A stretch of DNA of 59,880 nucleotides from DASXMR01 sp036495525 (GCA_036495525.1 DASXMR010000135.1:1-59880), one strand, 5' to 3'. Counted from the first letter of the stretch, positions 38,858-46,578 are shown. A program made the numbers and translations. Notes: generated by a model not told the origin, from the sequence alone.

Positions 38858-39107
38858 CTCTTGTCCTCCCGGCCGCAGGGCGCTCGCGTCTGGTGTGCTT
38901 CCGGCGATTGCGGCAACGAGCCGTCCCGGCTGGCTATTCCTGGCCGCCCGCCGCCGGGCCGTCAGCCCTGCCTTATCCAGCCGAGCCGGGGCTCGGCTGG
39001 CTCTGGCGCCGGCAGGTGCTGGCAGTCGCACCAGGTACCGCCGGGGCAGTCCCGGTGCTCCTGACGACGGCATGACAGGCAAATCACGCTGAAGTACTTC
39101 CCGCAAA
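38858..39107 (-). promoter_or_regulatory. cysH leader/promoter region with a strong hairpin
   Basis: No gene is evident between the small frame and the whiB terminator. CCAGCCGAGC (38977-38986) and GCTCGGCTGG (38991-39000) form a perfect 10-bp stem with a 4-base loop. If transcription of the cysH run starts upstream of it, the stem would lie in the 5' leader. A 10-bp palindrome GAAGTACTTC occurs at 39091-39100, in the gap after the whiB terminator. Confidence 0.4.
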
Positions 39108-39136
39108 CAGCCGCCGCAGTCATGCTGCGGCGGCTG
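39108..39136 (-). terminator. Terminator of the WhiB-family gene
   Basis: CAGCCGCCGCAG (39108-39119) and CTGCGGCGGCTG (39125-39136) make a perfect 12-bp stem with a 5-base loop. On the minus strand TTTGCGGG follows the stem. It lies 16 bases after the whiB stop. Confidence 0.7.
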
Positions 39137-39151
39137 CTTAAGCTCGGCGGC

Positions 39152-39451
39152 TCAGGCCGCGTTGGCCCGGCGCATCCGGCGGCGGCGCTCAGAAGACCGC
39201 TCGTCCTCGTTCAGCCCGCCCCAGGTGCCGTACTTCTCCGGCCTCGACACCGCGTAGCCCAGGCACTCCGCCCTGACCGGGCAGGCTGCGCAGACCGCCT
39301 TTGCCTTGCGCTCGCGGATGTCACGCTCGGGCTGCCGCTCACCATCCGGCCCGAAAAAGAGCACGACATCATGGCCGCGGCACGCGGCGTCATCCTGCCA
39401 GCCCCAACTCGGCCGTTGCATAAGGGCGGCCTGACGACGAACCTCAGCCAT
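39152..39451 (-). CDS. WhiB-family iron-sulfur transcription regulator
   Basis: The 99-aa protein has the four Wbl cysteines, Cys24, Cys54, Cys57 and Cys63, for a redox-sensitive 4Fe-4S cluster. GTWGGL (75-80) is the conserved turn, and NEDERSSERRRRMRRANAA is the basic DNA-binding tail. WQDDAACRGHDVVLFFGPDG precedes the cluster pair. The paralogue subgroup is not certain. GAGGAGAG precedes ATG 39451. It is divergent from the large disordered protein and has its own terminator, so it is monocistronic. Wbl proteins usually partner with SigA near promoters. Confidence 0.92.
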   Translation of the reverse strand: MAEVRRQAALMQRPSWGWQDDAACRGHDVVLFFGPDGERQPERDIRERKAKAVCAACPVRAECLGYAVSRPEKYGTWGGLNEDERSSERRRRMRRANAA

Positions 39452-39842
39452 GGACAGCTCTCCTCAACCAGCTAGCCGTTGAATTTCCTCAGTAAGCCCA
39501 GCGGGGCGCCCGGCTTGCCGAACCTGAATCTCACGCCATACGGCATTCGCCCCGTCGGAATATGCAACGCCCGGGACGGCCGCGGTGTTCCCTTGCCAAG
39601 CTCGGGCCGCAGCGCGAAGACAGCAGCGCGGCCGGAAGCGGGTAAGCGGGACCGACGAATCATCATGCCACCGGATGAGCCGCTTCGCAGGCCGGACCGC
39701 AATAATGCCGGCTGCGCGGTGGCGGCTCAGCCCGGCTGGGTGGACCAGGCGCTGTCACCGCGTGTTACCGCCAAACGGCTGCTTGTCACCGCATGTAACG
39801 ATCAAGTGGACAAAAGAGCTGCCTCAGGTAACCATAGGCAAC
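39452..39842. promoter_or_regulatory. Divergent control region between whiB and the disordered-protein gene
   Basis: Two copies of a 16-bp element, GTCACCGCGTGTTACC (39754-39769) and GTCACCGCATGTAACG (39785-39800), are in direct orientation 31 bp apart, three helical turns. Each has an imperfect dyad of the form GTnAC-N5-GTnAC. The second ends seven bases before TGGACA (39807-39812). The remaining stretch (39470-39750) holds no gene I can support and is less GC-rich in places. Confidence 0.5.
39807..39834 (+). promoter_or_regulatory. Candidate promoter for a leaderless transcript
   Basis: TGGACA (39807-39812), a 16-base spacer and TAACCA (39829-39834) fit a SigA-type promoter. The ATG at 39843 is eight bases beyond the -10 and has no ribosome binding site, so transcription probably starts at the ATG. 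Confidence 0.5.
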
Positions 39843-41153
39843 ATGTCGTCGCCCGACGCCGTGCCGCTGCCCCGTCTGGGCGAGGTGTTCTTCGACGTCC
39901 GGGGCAGCGCCCGGAGCATGCGCCTGAGCTGGTATTCCGATAGCGCGGTCGCCGTATTCAGCATCTGGCAGGGCAGCGTCTGCACCGGCACCTTCCGGCT
40001 GGCCATCGACGACCTGCCGCGGATGGTGCAGCTACTTCGCAGCGGCCCTGGCGCCGCGGTGCTCGCCGGCGAGCAGGAGCCGGCCGGCCAGGCCAGGCCC
40101 GCACAGCAGCACCTGCCGGGCTACCAGCCTGAACCCGAGCACGGCCGCCGGTCGCCCGGTGAGCCGGGCCCGGCACACCGGGGCGGCCCCGAGACCGGCT
40201 ACTCCCCGCCCGGCCGGGCGGGCGGCCCCGAGACCCGCTACTCCCCGTCCGGCCAGCCGGGCGGGGATTACCCCCAGCCGGGCTATCGGGAGGCTGGCGA
40301 CGAGCCCCGGTCCGGTTACCCAGGCGGCAGCTACCGGCAGTCAAGCACCGGCCATCCCGGCCAGCGGGACTACCAAGGCCAGCAGAGCGTTCCAGGCATC
40401 GCGGCCTACCCAGGCCCGGCTGCCTACCCGGTGGAGCCCGCGGCGTACCGCGAGGAGCTGGCCGGCTACCCGCCCGGCGACGCCGACCCTGCCTGGCACG
40501 CCGGCCCTGCCTGGCCCGACCGGCCCGATACGGCCGGCCAGTACCGGAACGCCGACACCGCCCCGACGGACGGCAGCTACCAGGAGGCGGACCGCGCCCG
40601 CCCAGCCCGCGGCAGCGCAGGCTATGCCGGGCAAGCGGCTGGCCAGCAGGACGCGCACCTTCGCCCCGGAAGCGGCTACGGCGACCGGGGCGGCGCCGAC
40701 CCTTACGGCAGCGGCAGCACCCAGGGCAATGGCTATCGGCACGACGGTTACGCCGCGCCAGGGGGGCACGGCAATGGCTACTACGGCGCTGGCCAGCGAC
40801 CTGCACCCGGCGATCCGGCCGAGCGGCGCCAGCACGGCGGACGCGCAGCCCCAGGGCACCCAGATAACCGCCACTTCACTGGCAGCCAGCCGGGCGGCCA
40901 CCCCGATCCCGGTTACCCGGAATCACCAGGCGGCGGCAATCATGGCGCCGCTAGTCCGGCATGGCCGGAGCAGACGGCCGGCGGCCAGTATCGGGCCAGC
41001 GACGATTCTGCCACCCAGATCAGGGCTAACGGCTACGCCGAAAGTGCCGGCGCAGAAGGCGTTCTGGCCGCCGATTCGCATCGCTACTCGCAGCTGGCGG
41101 GCAGCGCCAGCGGCCCTGAGCGGCGGCGGGATAGCCGCCGGGACACTCTCTGA
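39843..41153 (+). CDS. Protein with small N-terminal domain and a 360-residue disordered Gly/Pro/Tyr-rich tail
   Basis: Residues 1-70 look folded: PLPRLGEVFFDVRGSARSMR, then LSWYSDSAVAVFSIWQGSVC and TGTFRLAIDDLPRMVQLLR, a compact beta-rich unit I do not recognise by name. From about residue 75 the 436-aa protein is dominated by Gly, Pro, Gln, Arg, Ala, Ser and regularly placed Tyr, with units such as G-Y-x-P-P/G and PETGYSPPG/PETRYSPSG. There is no membrane segment and no signal peptide. Such tails often mediate weak multivalent interactions. The ATG is chosen because the conserved block begins immediately; earlier in-frame sequence is promoter DNA. It lies between whiB and lsr2. The function is unknown. 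Confidence 0.75.
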   Translation: MSSPDAVPLPRLGEVFFDVRGSARSMRLSWYSDSAVAVFSIWQGSVCTGTFRLAIDDLPRMVQLLRSGPGAAVLAGEQEPAGQARPAQQHLPGYQPEPEHGRRSPGEPGPAHRGGPETGYSPPGRAGGPETRYSPSGQPGGDYPQPGYREAGDEPRSGYPGGSYRQSSTGHPGQRDYQGQQSVPGIAAYPGPAAYPVEPAAYREELAGYPPGDADPAWHAGPAWPDRPDTAGQYRNADTAPTDGSYQEADRARPARGSAGYAGQAAGQQDAHLRPGSGYGDRGGADPYGSGSTQGNGYRHDGYAAPGGHGNGYYGAGQRPAPGDPAERRQHGGRAAPGHPDNRHFTGSQPGGHPDPGYPESPGGGNHGAASPAWPEQTAGGQYRASDDSATQIRANGYAESAGAEGVLAADSHRYSQLAGSASGPERRRDSRRDTL

Positions 41154-41273
41154 GCACAGGTGCTGACCAGGTACGATGGGTGATTATCAGACCCTCGGAG
41201 AAACGTTGCCCCGCGCCGTTACAGATGCGTGAAGCCTGGGGATATACGTGCGACGGGGGAAGGGGGAACGCAA

Positions 41274-41609
41274 GTGGCACAGAAGGTATCGGTTACATTC
41301 GCCTGTGACTACGACTCTAAAGAGATTCCGAGCGGCGAGCAGCTGACGCGCACGTTCAGCCTCGACGGGCGGGACTATGAGATCGACCTATGCGAGAAGC
41401 ACAGCCAGAAATTCGACGAGGTCGTGAAGCGCTTCGCGGACAAGGCGCGCCGCGCTACCAGCCGCATACCGCGGACAAAGCGCAGGACAACCGCACACCG
41501 GCAGCGCAGCGCTGAAATCCGTTCGTGGGCAAAGCGCAGCGGCATGACGGTGAGCGATCGGGGCCGGATTCCTACTCAGGTCATCCGCGACTATGAGCAG
41601 AGTCACTAG
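41274..41609 (+). CDS. lsr2: Lsr2-family nucleoid-associated protein
   Basis: The 111-aa protein has the two Lsr2 parts. The N-terminal dimerisation domain is VAQKVSVTFACDYDSKEI, then TFSLDGRDYEIDLCEKH. A basic linker (RATSRIPRTKRRTTAHRQR) follows, and the C-terminal DNA-binding domain is AEIRSWAKRSGMTVSDRGRI, with RGR as the AT-hook-like minor-groove contact. Lsr2 silences AT-rich, often foreign, DNA. The two cysteines and the early sequence differ from common Lsr2, so it may be a paralogue. GTG 41274 follows AGGGGGAA. Its coding DNA is visibly less GC-rich than its surroundings. TACGAT at 41172 may be the -10. Confidence 0.9.
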   Translation: MAQKVSVTFACDYDSKEIPSGEQLTRTFSLDGRDYEIDLCEKHSQKFDEVVKRFADKARRATSRIPRTKRRTTAHRQRSAEIRSWAKRSGMTVSDRGRIPTQVIRDYEQSH

Positions 41610-41630
41610 GGTCAGCTAACGCACGGCCGA

Positions 41631-41659
41631 GGCCGGCGCCCGTGGTCTGGGCGCCGGCC
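41631..41659 (+). terminator. Strong terminator after lsr2
   Basis: GGCCGGCGCCC (41631-41641) and GGGCGCCGGCC (41649-41659) form a perfect 11-bp stem with a 7-base loop, followed by TTCCTGCTGTC. It lies 22 bases past the lsr2 stop. The mscS gene ends on the opposite strand about 165 bp further on. Confidence 0.7.
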
Positions 41660-41823
41660 TTCCTGCTGTCCGGGCCGGAGAGGTAACAAGCCCGGCGGCG
41701 GCACGCCAGCCGGGACCTCCTCGGCCAGCAGCGCGGGAGCCTGCCACCTGGCTCGTGCCGGGCCGACCCGGCCGGCCGCCTGCTGGCAGTAGGCGCCTGT
41801 TCGCCGCGGTGCCGGGACCTGCC

Positions 41824-42891
41824 TCAGGCCGCGCCAGCCGGTCCGCCGTGCTGGTCCTGGTTGCCGCGTCCCGGCTCGCCGCCCGGGCTTCCGGCCTGCT
41901 GACCGGGCCCCGCCGCGCCGTTACCTGACTGATCAGCCCGGTCCTGGCGCTGGCTGCCGCCTGCTGCTGGCCGACCCGCGCCGTCCGTTGGCTGACCAGC
42001 GATGAACGGGACCGGGGGAACGGCATCCTCGTGCTGGCCAGCATTGCCCCGGTGCCGGTCAGCAGCGTTGCTGCCGCCTGCGCCCTGGTGCCCAGGACCG
42101 CTGCCCGGCTGATCAGCCGGCCCCGCTGCCTCCGCATCGGCCGCGGCGAACGCACCGGCGAGCCCGATACCTGGATTGCCCGGCTGCCAGGCGGCGAGCA
42201 TGGCTGGCTTCCCGGCCGGCTCCCCGGCCGGTCCGACCACAGCCGCCAGGACCTGCGAGTTCGGCAGCGACAGCAGCCCGTCAGTGCTCTCCAGCCGGAC
42301 GTAGCTGATGCCGATCTCGGCGATCGTGCCCTCCAGCGTGCCGGACAGCGCACCAGAGCGGATCCACACCCGGTCGCCGACGCTGAACGGGCGTGCGAAC
42401 ATCAGCACCATTCCGGCGAAGATGTTCGCGAGCGCCTGCTGGGCCGCGATCCCGATCAGCACGCCGGTCAGCGCGCCGCCGACGATGAGCTGGCCGACCG
42501 ACACGTTCAGCAGCCCGAGTGCGGACAGCAGGATAATGATCGCACCGGCCAGTACCAGCGCATAGCGGACTATTCCGGCGTGTGCTGAGCCGATGCCTGG
42601 CGCGAGCGCGCTCTGGGCCTTGCCGGACAGGCCGAGCACCGCGCTCAGGCCGAAGATGACGAAAGCAACTGCTGCCGCCACCGTGATGGCCTTGGCCGCC
42701 CCGCAGCTCGTTCCGATTACCGGATGAGCGGCGCAGTTGCGGGCTGTGACGGGCGAGCCAAGCCACTTGCCAGCGGCGATCGCGGCGATGGCCAGCACTA
42801 GCGCGAAGATCGACCGCCACGGCCTGGTGCGCGCCTTCACCATCGCTACCTGCTTGGCTACGTCGAGTTGCCGTTTTTCTCGCAGATCCAC
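41824..42891 (-). CDS. MscS-family mechanosensitive channel with long disordered tail
   Basis: The 355-aa protein has about four hydrophobic helices. The pore helix and beta domain read GGALTGVLIGIAAQQALANI, then FAGMVLMFARPFSVGDRVW, then GTLEGTIAEIGISYVRLEST and LLSLPNSQVLAAVVGP. This is the MscS signature. The usual alpha/beta C-terminal cage is missing. Instead about 120 residues rich in Gly, Ala, Gln, Pro and Asp follow (SGPGHQGAGG, NQDQHGGPAGAA). The GTG 42891 start precedes DLREKRQLDVAKQV, a charged leader. It lies downstream of the acetate-transporter gene on the same strand, separated by a strong terminator. Confidence 0.85.
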   Translation of the reverse strand: MDLREKRQLDVAKQVAMVKARTRPWRSIFALVLAIAAIAAGKWLGSPVTARNCAAHPVIGTSCGAAKAITVAAAVAFVIFGLSAVLGLSGKAQSALAPGIGSAHAGIVRYALVLAGAIIILLSALGLLNVSVGQLIVGGALTGVLIGIAAQQALANIFAGMVLMFARPFSVGDRVWIRSGALSGTLEGTIAEIGISYVRLESTDGLLSLPNSQVLAAVVGPAGEPAGKPAMLAAWQPGNPGIGLAGAFAAADAEAAGPADQPGSGPGHQGAGGSNAADRHRGNAGQHEDAVPPVPFIAGQPTDGAGRPAAGGSQRQDRADQSGNGAAGPGQQAGSPGGEPGRGNQDQHGGPAGAA

Positions 42892-42919
42892 GTGCCCACG
42901 CTACCGACGGCACCAAGAT

Positions 42920-42959
42920 GGGTGATCCCGGCAACTCGGGCAAGTTGCCGGGATCACCC
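42920..42959 (-). terminator. Perfect 17-bp hairpin between satP-like gene and mscS
   Basis: GGGTGATCCCGGCAACT (42920-42936) is exactly complementary to 42943-42959, with a 6-base loop. It begins 24 bases after the stop of the transporter gene on the minus strand and ends 28 bases before the mscS start. A terminator is the simplest reading. Such long perfect symmetry could also serve as an operator. Confidence 0.75.
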
Positions 42960-42982
42960 GCCTCAGCTAGCGACGCCTGGCG

Positions 42983-43600
42983 TCAGCTTGAGCCGCCAAG
43001 CGGCCCGCCGACCGGCAGCCTCAGCCTGCCGCCGAGGCCATTGGCGACCCCGGCCGCTGAGGTGTAGAACGCCACCAGCGCGGTGATGACGCCGATGACG
43101 CCGCCGATCTTGATGATGTTGGTGTTGTTGGCGAAGTTCCCGATGAACAGGAAGATCTCCGTCAGTTCCAGCGTCAGGAAGACGCCGAACACCGCTGTGT
43201 TGATCTGCGTGCTGATGATCAGCATGTAGGTGTTGAAGATCGCGAACGTGAGCAGGATCCAGCCAAGGTCCTTGCCGGCCTGGTTGCCTGTCGGGTGCAC
43301 GAGCAGCGCCCACAGCCCGAGGCCGATCCAGAAGGCGCCGTACGAGGAGAACGCGGTCGATCCGAACACGTTCCGGTTGCGGAACTCCCACATGCCAGCG
43401 AGTAGCTGCACGAAGCCGCCCCAGGCGAAGGCGTAGCCTAGCCACGCGTCGCCCGTGCTGCTGGTGGCCCAGTGGGCGTTCACCACAGACAGCAGGAACG
43501 TCGTGCCAGCGAATGCGGCAAGCCCGAGCGGCGCGGGATCGGCGATCCCGGTTGCCGGGGCTGCCGTTTGGGCAGCGGGCCGATCGTCGGTGGTGCTCAA
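42983..43600 (-). CDS. satP: GPR1/FUN34/YaaH (SatP) family acetate transporter
   Basis: The 205-aa protein has DPAPLGLAAFAGTTFLLSVV, the family N-P-A-P-L-G-L motif (D for N), and about six hydrophobic helices: AFWIGLGLWALLV, LLTFAIFNTYMLII, FGVFLTLELTEIFLFIGNF and others. SatP/YaaH proteins carry acetate or succinate with protons. The start is TTG at 43600, chosen because AGGAGG lies seven bases upstream and the protein otherwise has no nearby ATG or GTG; the earlier frame is not conserved. A long AT-richer leader lies upstream. Confidence 0.85.
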   Translation of the reverse strand: MSTTDDRPAAQTAAPATGIADPAPLGLAAFAGTTFLLSVVNAHWATSSTGDAWLGYAFAWGGFVQLLAGMWEFRNRNVFGSTAFSSYGAFWIGLGLWALLVHPTGNQAGKDLGWILLTFAIFNTYMLIISTQINTAVFGVFLTLELTEIFLFIGNFANNTNIIKIGGVIGVITALVAFYTSAAGVANGLGGRLRLPVGGPLGGSS

Positions 43601-44053
43601 GTCATTCCTCCTGACGGGAGTGGGGCCTGGACCGCTCGGTGCCGCCGAGGCGGTTAGGCAGGGGGCGCTGTAGCGGGGCGGAATGCCGTGAATGGCCGTC
43701 GAGCAATACAGAACAACTGCCTGGCAGCGGCACTTGGACGCGCAGAACATGCGTGTCACGACAGACAGGCAGATAACCGGCCATACAACGACCTTCCTGG
43801 TCTTCACACCTGGCTCAGCAGAACCATGAGGGAAGATCTGCCCTGAGCGTAACTCCGTCGCTGTGGTTCAGGGGAGACCCATTTTTTGTCACCAATGTGC
43901 GAGTCTCCCCAGTCGCCCCTGCCAGGCCAGGGTGCCGCAGCCGCGGCACCGGCTGCGGCGAAGGTCAGCGGCGTGCGGCCGCGGCTGGTTTAGTCTCGTC
44001 CGCGCGAGGCCGGATCCGGCCGGCCGGCTGACTGGCAGGAGGTGAGGCGGCAG
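43601..44053. promoter_or_regulatory. Long divergent region between satP-like and SpoU genes
   Basis: There is no supported gene in 450 bp. GGGGAGAC (43871-43878) and GTCTCCCC (43903-43910) are an 8-bp inverted repeat with a 24-base loop containing T6. Downstream, GGTGCC (43931-43936)/GGCACC (43945-43950) and GCCGCAGCC (43934-43942)/GGCTGCGGC (43951-43959) are two overlapping, mutually exclusive stems. The part nearer satP (43660-43860) is less GC-rich, as expected for promoter DNA. Confidence 0.4.
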
Positions 44054-44902
44054 GTGGCCGGCGTGCTGCGCATCTCGTCACGCAATGCCCGTTTTCAGCA
44101 ATGGCAGGCACTGCTCGGCAACAGGGCCAGGCGGCAGCGCTCGGGCGAGTTCCTGGTTCAGGGCGTACGGCCGATCTCACTGGCCGCCGCCTCCGGCTGG
44201 CGCATCCGCTCGCTGATCTACGACGCCGACCGCCCGCTCTCTGACTGGGCTGAGAAGCTGCTGCACGGCACCGGCGCGAGCCGGGTGGCGATGGCACCTG
44301 GCCTGCTGGCCGAGCTGGCCGAGAAGCCGGACGGCAGCCCTGAGCTCGTCGCCGTCGTCGAGATGCCGGCCGACGACCTGGACCGCATCCCGGTCAGGGA
44401 CAGCTTCCTCGGCGTCATGCTTGACCGCCCGGCCCTGCCGGGCAATGTCGGCGCGGTCATCCGCTCCGCCGACGCCTTCGGCGGCAGCGGCGTGCTCGTC
44501 ACCGGTCACGCGGCCGACATCTACGATCCGCGTGCGGTGCGCGCGAGCACCGGCTCGCTGTTCGCGCTGCCGGTCGTGCGCTGCCGGTCGCACCACGAGG
44601 TGGCCGGCTGGCTGGCAGCCAAGCGCGAGCGTGGCCATCAGGTGCTGCTGGCCGCGGCCGACGAGAATGGCGGCCAGGACATCTTCGACACCGATCTCAC
44701 CGGGCCCGTGCTGCTGCTGGTCGGCAACGAGGGCACCGGGCTCGCCGCGGCGTGGCGCCAGCTCAGCGACGTCGTGGTGCGGATACCGATGACCGGCGCC
44801 GCGAGCTCGCTGAACGCTGCGAGCGCCGCATCCGTCGCGCTCTACGAGGTCACCAGGCAGCGAATCCGGGCCGGGCAGCAGGCGCGGCCGGGCAGCGGCT
44901 AG
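44054..44902 (+). CDS. TrmH/SpoU-family RNA 2'-O-methyltransferase
   Basis: This 282-aa protein has the SPOUT knot motifs: FLGVMLDRPALPGNVGAVI followed by RSADAFG (motif 1), LLLVGNEGTGLAAAW (motif 2) and IPMTGAASSLNAASAASVAL (motif 3), with an N-terminal substrate-binding domain (RISSRNARFQQWQALLGN). It probably methylates a ribose in rRNA or tRNA; the target is not readable. GTG 44054 is chosen because GAGG lies five bases upstream; GTG 44042 would sit inside the ribosome binding site. Its stop overlaps that of the next gene on the other strand in CTAG. Confidence 0.88.
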   Translation: MAGVLRISSRNARFQQWQALLGNRARRQRSGEFLVQGVRPISLAAASGWRIRSLIYDADRPLSDWAEKLLHGTGASRVAMAPGLLAELAEKPDGSPELVAVVEMPADDLDRIPVRDSFLGVMLDRPALPGNVGAVIRSADAFGGSGVLVTGHAADIYDPRAVRASTGSLFALPVVRCRSHHEVAGWLAAKRERGHQVLLAAADENGGQDIFDTDLTGPVLLLVGNEGTGLAAAWRQLSDVVVRIPMTGAASSLNAASAASVALYEVTRQRIRAGQQARPGSG

Positions 44903-46578
44903 CCGGCCTGGCTGCGGGTCAGCACGCTGCTGAGCCCGGTCCGGTTAGCGAGCACCACGAGCCGGTCCTGCGCCCTGAGCCGGTACTGCGCCTGCGGCGA
45001 CCAGTCGACGGCATCAAGCCCTGGCCGGCGCAGCGCGATCACCCGGAGCTGGCCGCCGCCGTCGTGTACCTCGTCGAGCGGCCTGTCCTCCAGCTCAGAG
45101 TGCTGGCCGATCACCACGTCGGCGATCAGCAGGACGTGCCGGCCGACGGCGATGGTACTCAGCACCCGGTGCTCAAGCATGGCCGCGGCGAAGGCCGGCG
45201 CGGCCAGGTAGGAGACGGACCTGGAGATCGTGTTGGTCACGTGCTTGCCGATCCGCTCCGCGAGGTCGTCGTCGTTAAGCCGGACCACGATCTTCGGCTG
45301 CTCGGCGAGCGCCCTGGCGTGCAGCGCCGTCTCCAGGTTCGCGATATCGCTGTTAGTCACCGAGACCAGCGCCTGGCAGGTGCCGACGCCTGCCTCGCGC
45401 AGGGTCTCCTCGCGATGCGTCTCGCCGATCACGACCTTGAGGCCGAGCCGCCTGGCCATGGCAATCCCGGCGGCGCTGCCGCTGCGGTCCACGCAGACGA
45501 CGTCGATGCCCAGGTCATGCAGCTGGCCGACGATCCTGGTGCCGACATTTCCCAGCCCGGCGACGATGACATGGTCGGTCAGCTGCCGGTTGGCCCCGTG
45601 CACCGAGCCGGTCAGCCGGGCGCCGACCACCGCCGCGGTCACCAGCGGCAGGAATGCCATCCCGTCGAAGGTGAGCATCGTCTGCGCGAGCTTCTCGGTG
45701 CCGGGCAGCGTCGAATCAGACACCGCGGCGCCCGCCGCGTCGAGCAGTGTCAGGTACAGCGCGCTGCCGGCCGAGAAGACGGTGGCCAGCAGCGCGAACC
45801 CGGCCAGCAGGACGGCGATCAGCACGGCGAAGGCGGCGCCGATGCGATGACCGAACAGCATCCGCAGCAGCCGCCACGCCGCGCGCAGCGGGTTGCGCCG
45901 CCGTGCCAGCGGGTTGCGCGGCGCGCCATCGGCCACCACGAGCACCAGCCCGGCGCTGGCGTCGGCCGGGCCGACCAGCCGCGGCACCCCAGCCTCCGCG
46001 TCGGTCCCCAGGCCGCAGACCACGCGGTCGGGCCGGACGGCATCGCGCCTGGCCACATACAGGGTCCGGCCAGCCAGCCGGACATGGCTGGGAGCCGGCT
46101 CGCCAAGCGCAGCGGCCACGAACGACGGCGCGGCTGTCCTCGATTCCGACAGCACCGCGCAGTCGCTGAAGAACGTGCCGATCCGCTCGCCGAGCCCGGT
46201 GTTGAAGATGGACAGCACCAGCCGCAGATCAGGGTTCAGCTCCTGGGCGCGCAGCGCGGCGTGGAAGTTGCCGAGGTCGTCCTGGTGCAGGACGGCCAGC
46301 GCCCTGGCTGACGCCACGTCGGCGTCGACGAACGCCCGGTGGTCAAGCTCGGCGCGCTCCATCACCCGCACGCCGGGAAGCCGGGCGATGCGCTGGCCGT
46401 AACCGCTGCTGGCCGACCGCACGATGGCGGTGACCGTCTGGTCGTACCTGGCGGTGAGCTCCTCGGCTACCCGCGCGGTCAGCGCATCGTCCCCGCAGAC
46501 AATGAGGTGATCGCGGCCGGCGCGATCTGCGGCGTCCGAGGTCACTGCGTGATCGTAGCTAGCGAGCGCAGATGTCAC
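44899..46578 (-). CDS. Two-RCK NAD-binding membrane protein (potassium-channel regulator type)
   Basis: The 559-aa protein starts with a Rossmann RCK domain (HLIVCGDDALTARVAEEL). A middle part has two hydrophobic helices (AAFAVLIAVLLAGFALLATV, and FLPLVTAAVVGARL about 45 residues later). A second RCK domain follows (HVIVAGLGNVGTRIVGQL, VSVTNSDIANLETALHARAL), with a TrkA-C-like tail (VIALRRPGLDAV). The loop between the helices has no T-V-G-Y-G filter. It resembles cation-channel regulators of the CASTOR/TrkA kind but may not be a pore itself. GTG 46578 is the start. It lies 95 bp downstream of pgl on the same strand. Confidence 0.8.
   Translation of the reverse strand: MTSALASYDHAVTSDAADRAGRDHLIVCGDDALTARVAEELTARYDQTVTAIVRSASSGYGQRIARLPGVRVMERAELDHRAFVDADVASARALAVLHQDDLGNFHAALRAQELNPDLRLVLSIFNTGLGERIGTFFSDCAVLSESRTAAPSFVAAALGEPAPSHVRLAGRTLYVARRDAVRPDRVVCGLGTDAEAGVPRLVGPADASAGLVLVVADGAPRNPLARRRNPLRAAWRLLRMLFGHRIGAAFAVLIAVLLAGFALLATVFSAGSALYLTLLDAAGAAVSDSTLPGTEKLAQTMLTFDGMAFLPLVTAAVVGARLTGSVHGANRQLTDHVIVAGLGNVGTRIVGQLHDLGIDVVCVDRSGSAAGIAMARRLGLKVVIGETHREETLREAGVGTCQALVSVTNSDIANLETALHARALAEQPKIVVRLNDDDLAERIGKHVTNTISRSVSYLAAPAFAAAMLEHRVLSTIAVGRHVLLIADVVIGQHSELEDRPLDEVHDGGGQLRVIALRRPGLDAVDWSPQAQYRLRAQDRLVVLANRTGLSSVLTRSQAG

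Noticed and set aside
43602..43784. A 60-codon minus-strand frame in the satP leader
   Set aside because: It overlaps the satP ribosome binding site and has no convincing start signal or homology.
44752..46311. A 519-codon plus-strand frame opposite the RCK protein
   Set aside because: It is a shadow of the minus-strand RCK domains; the product is His/Arg/Gln/Pro-rich.
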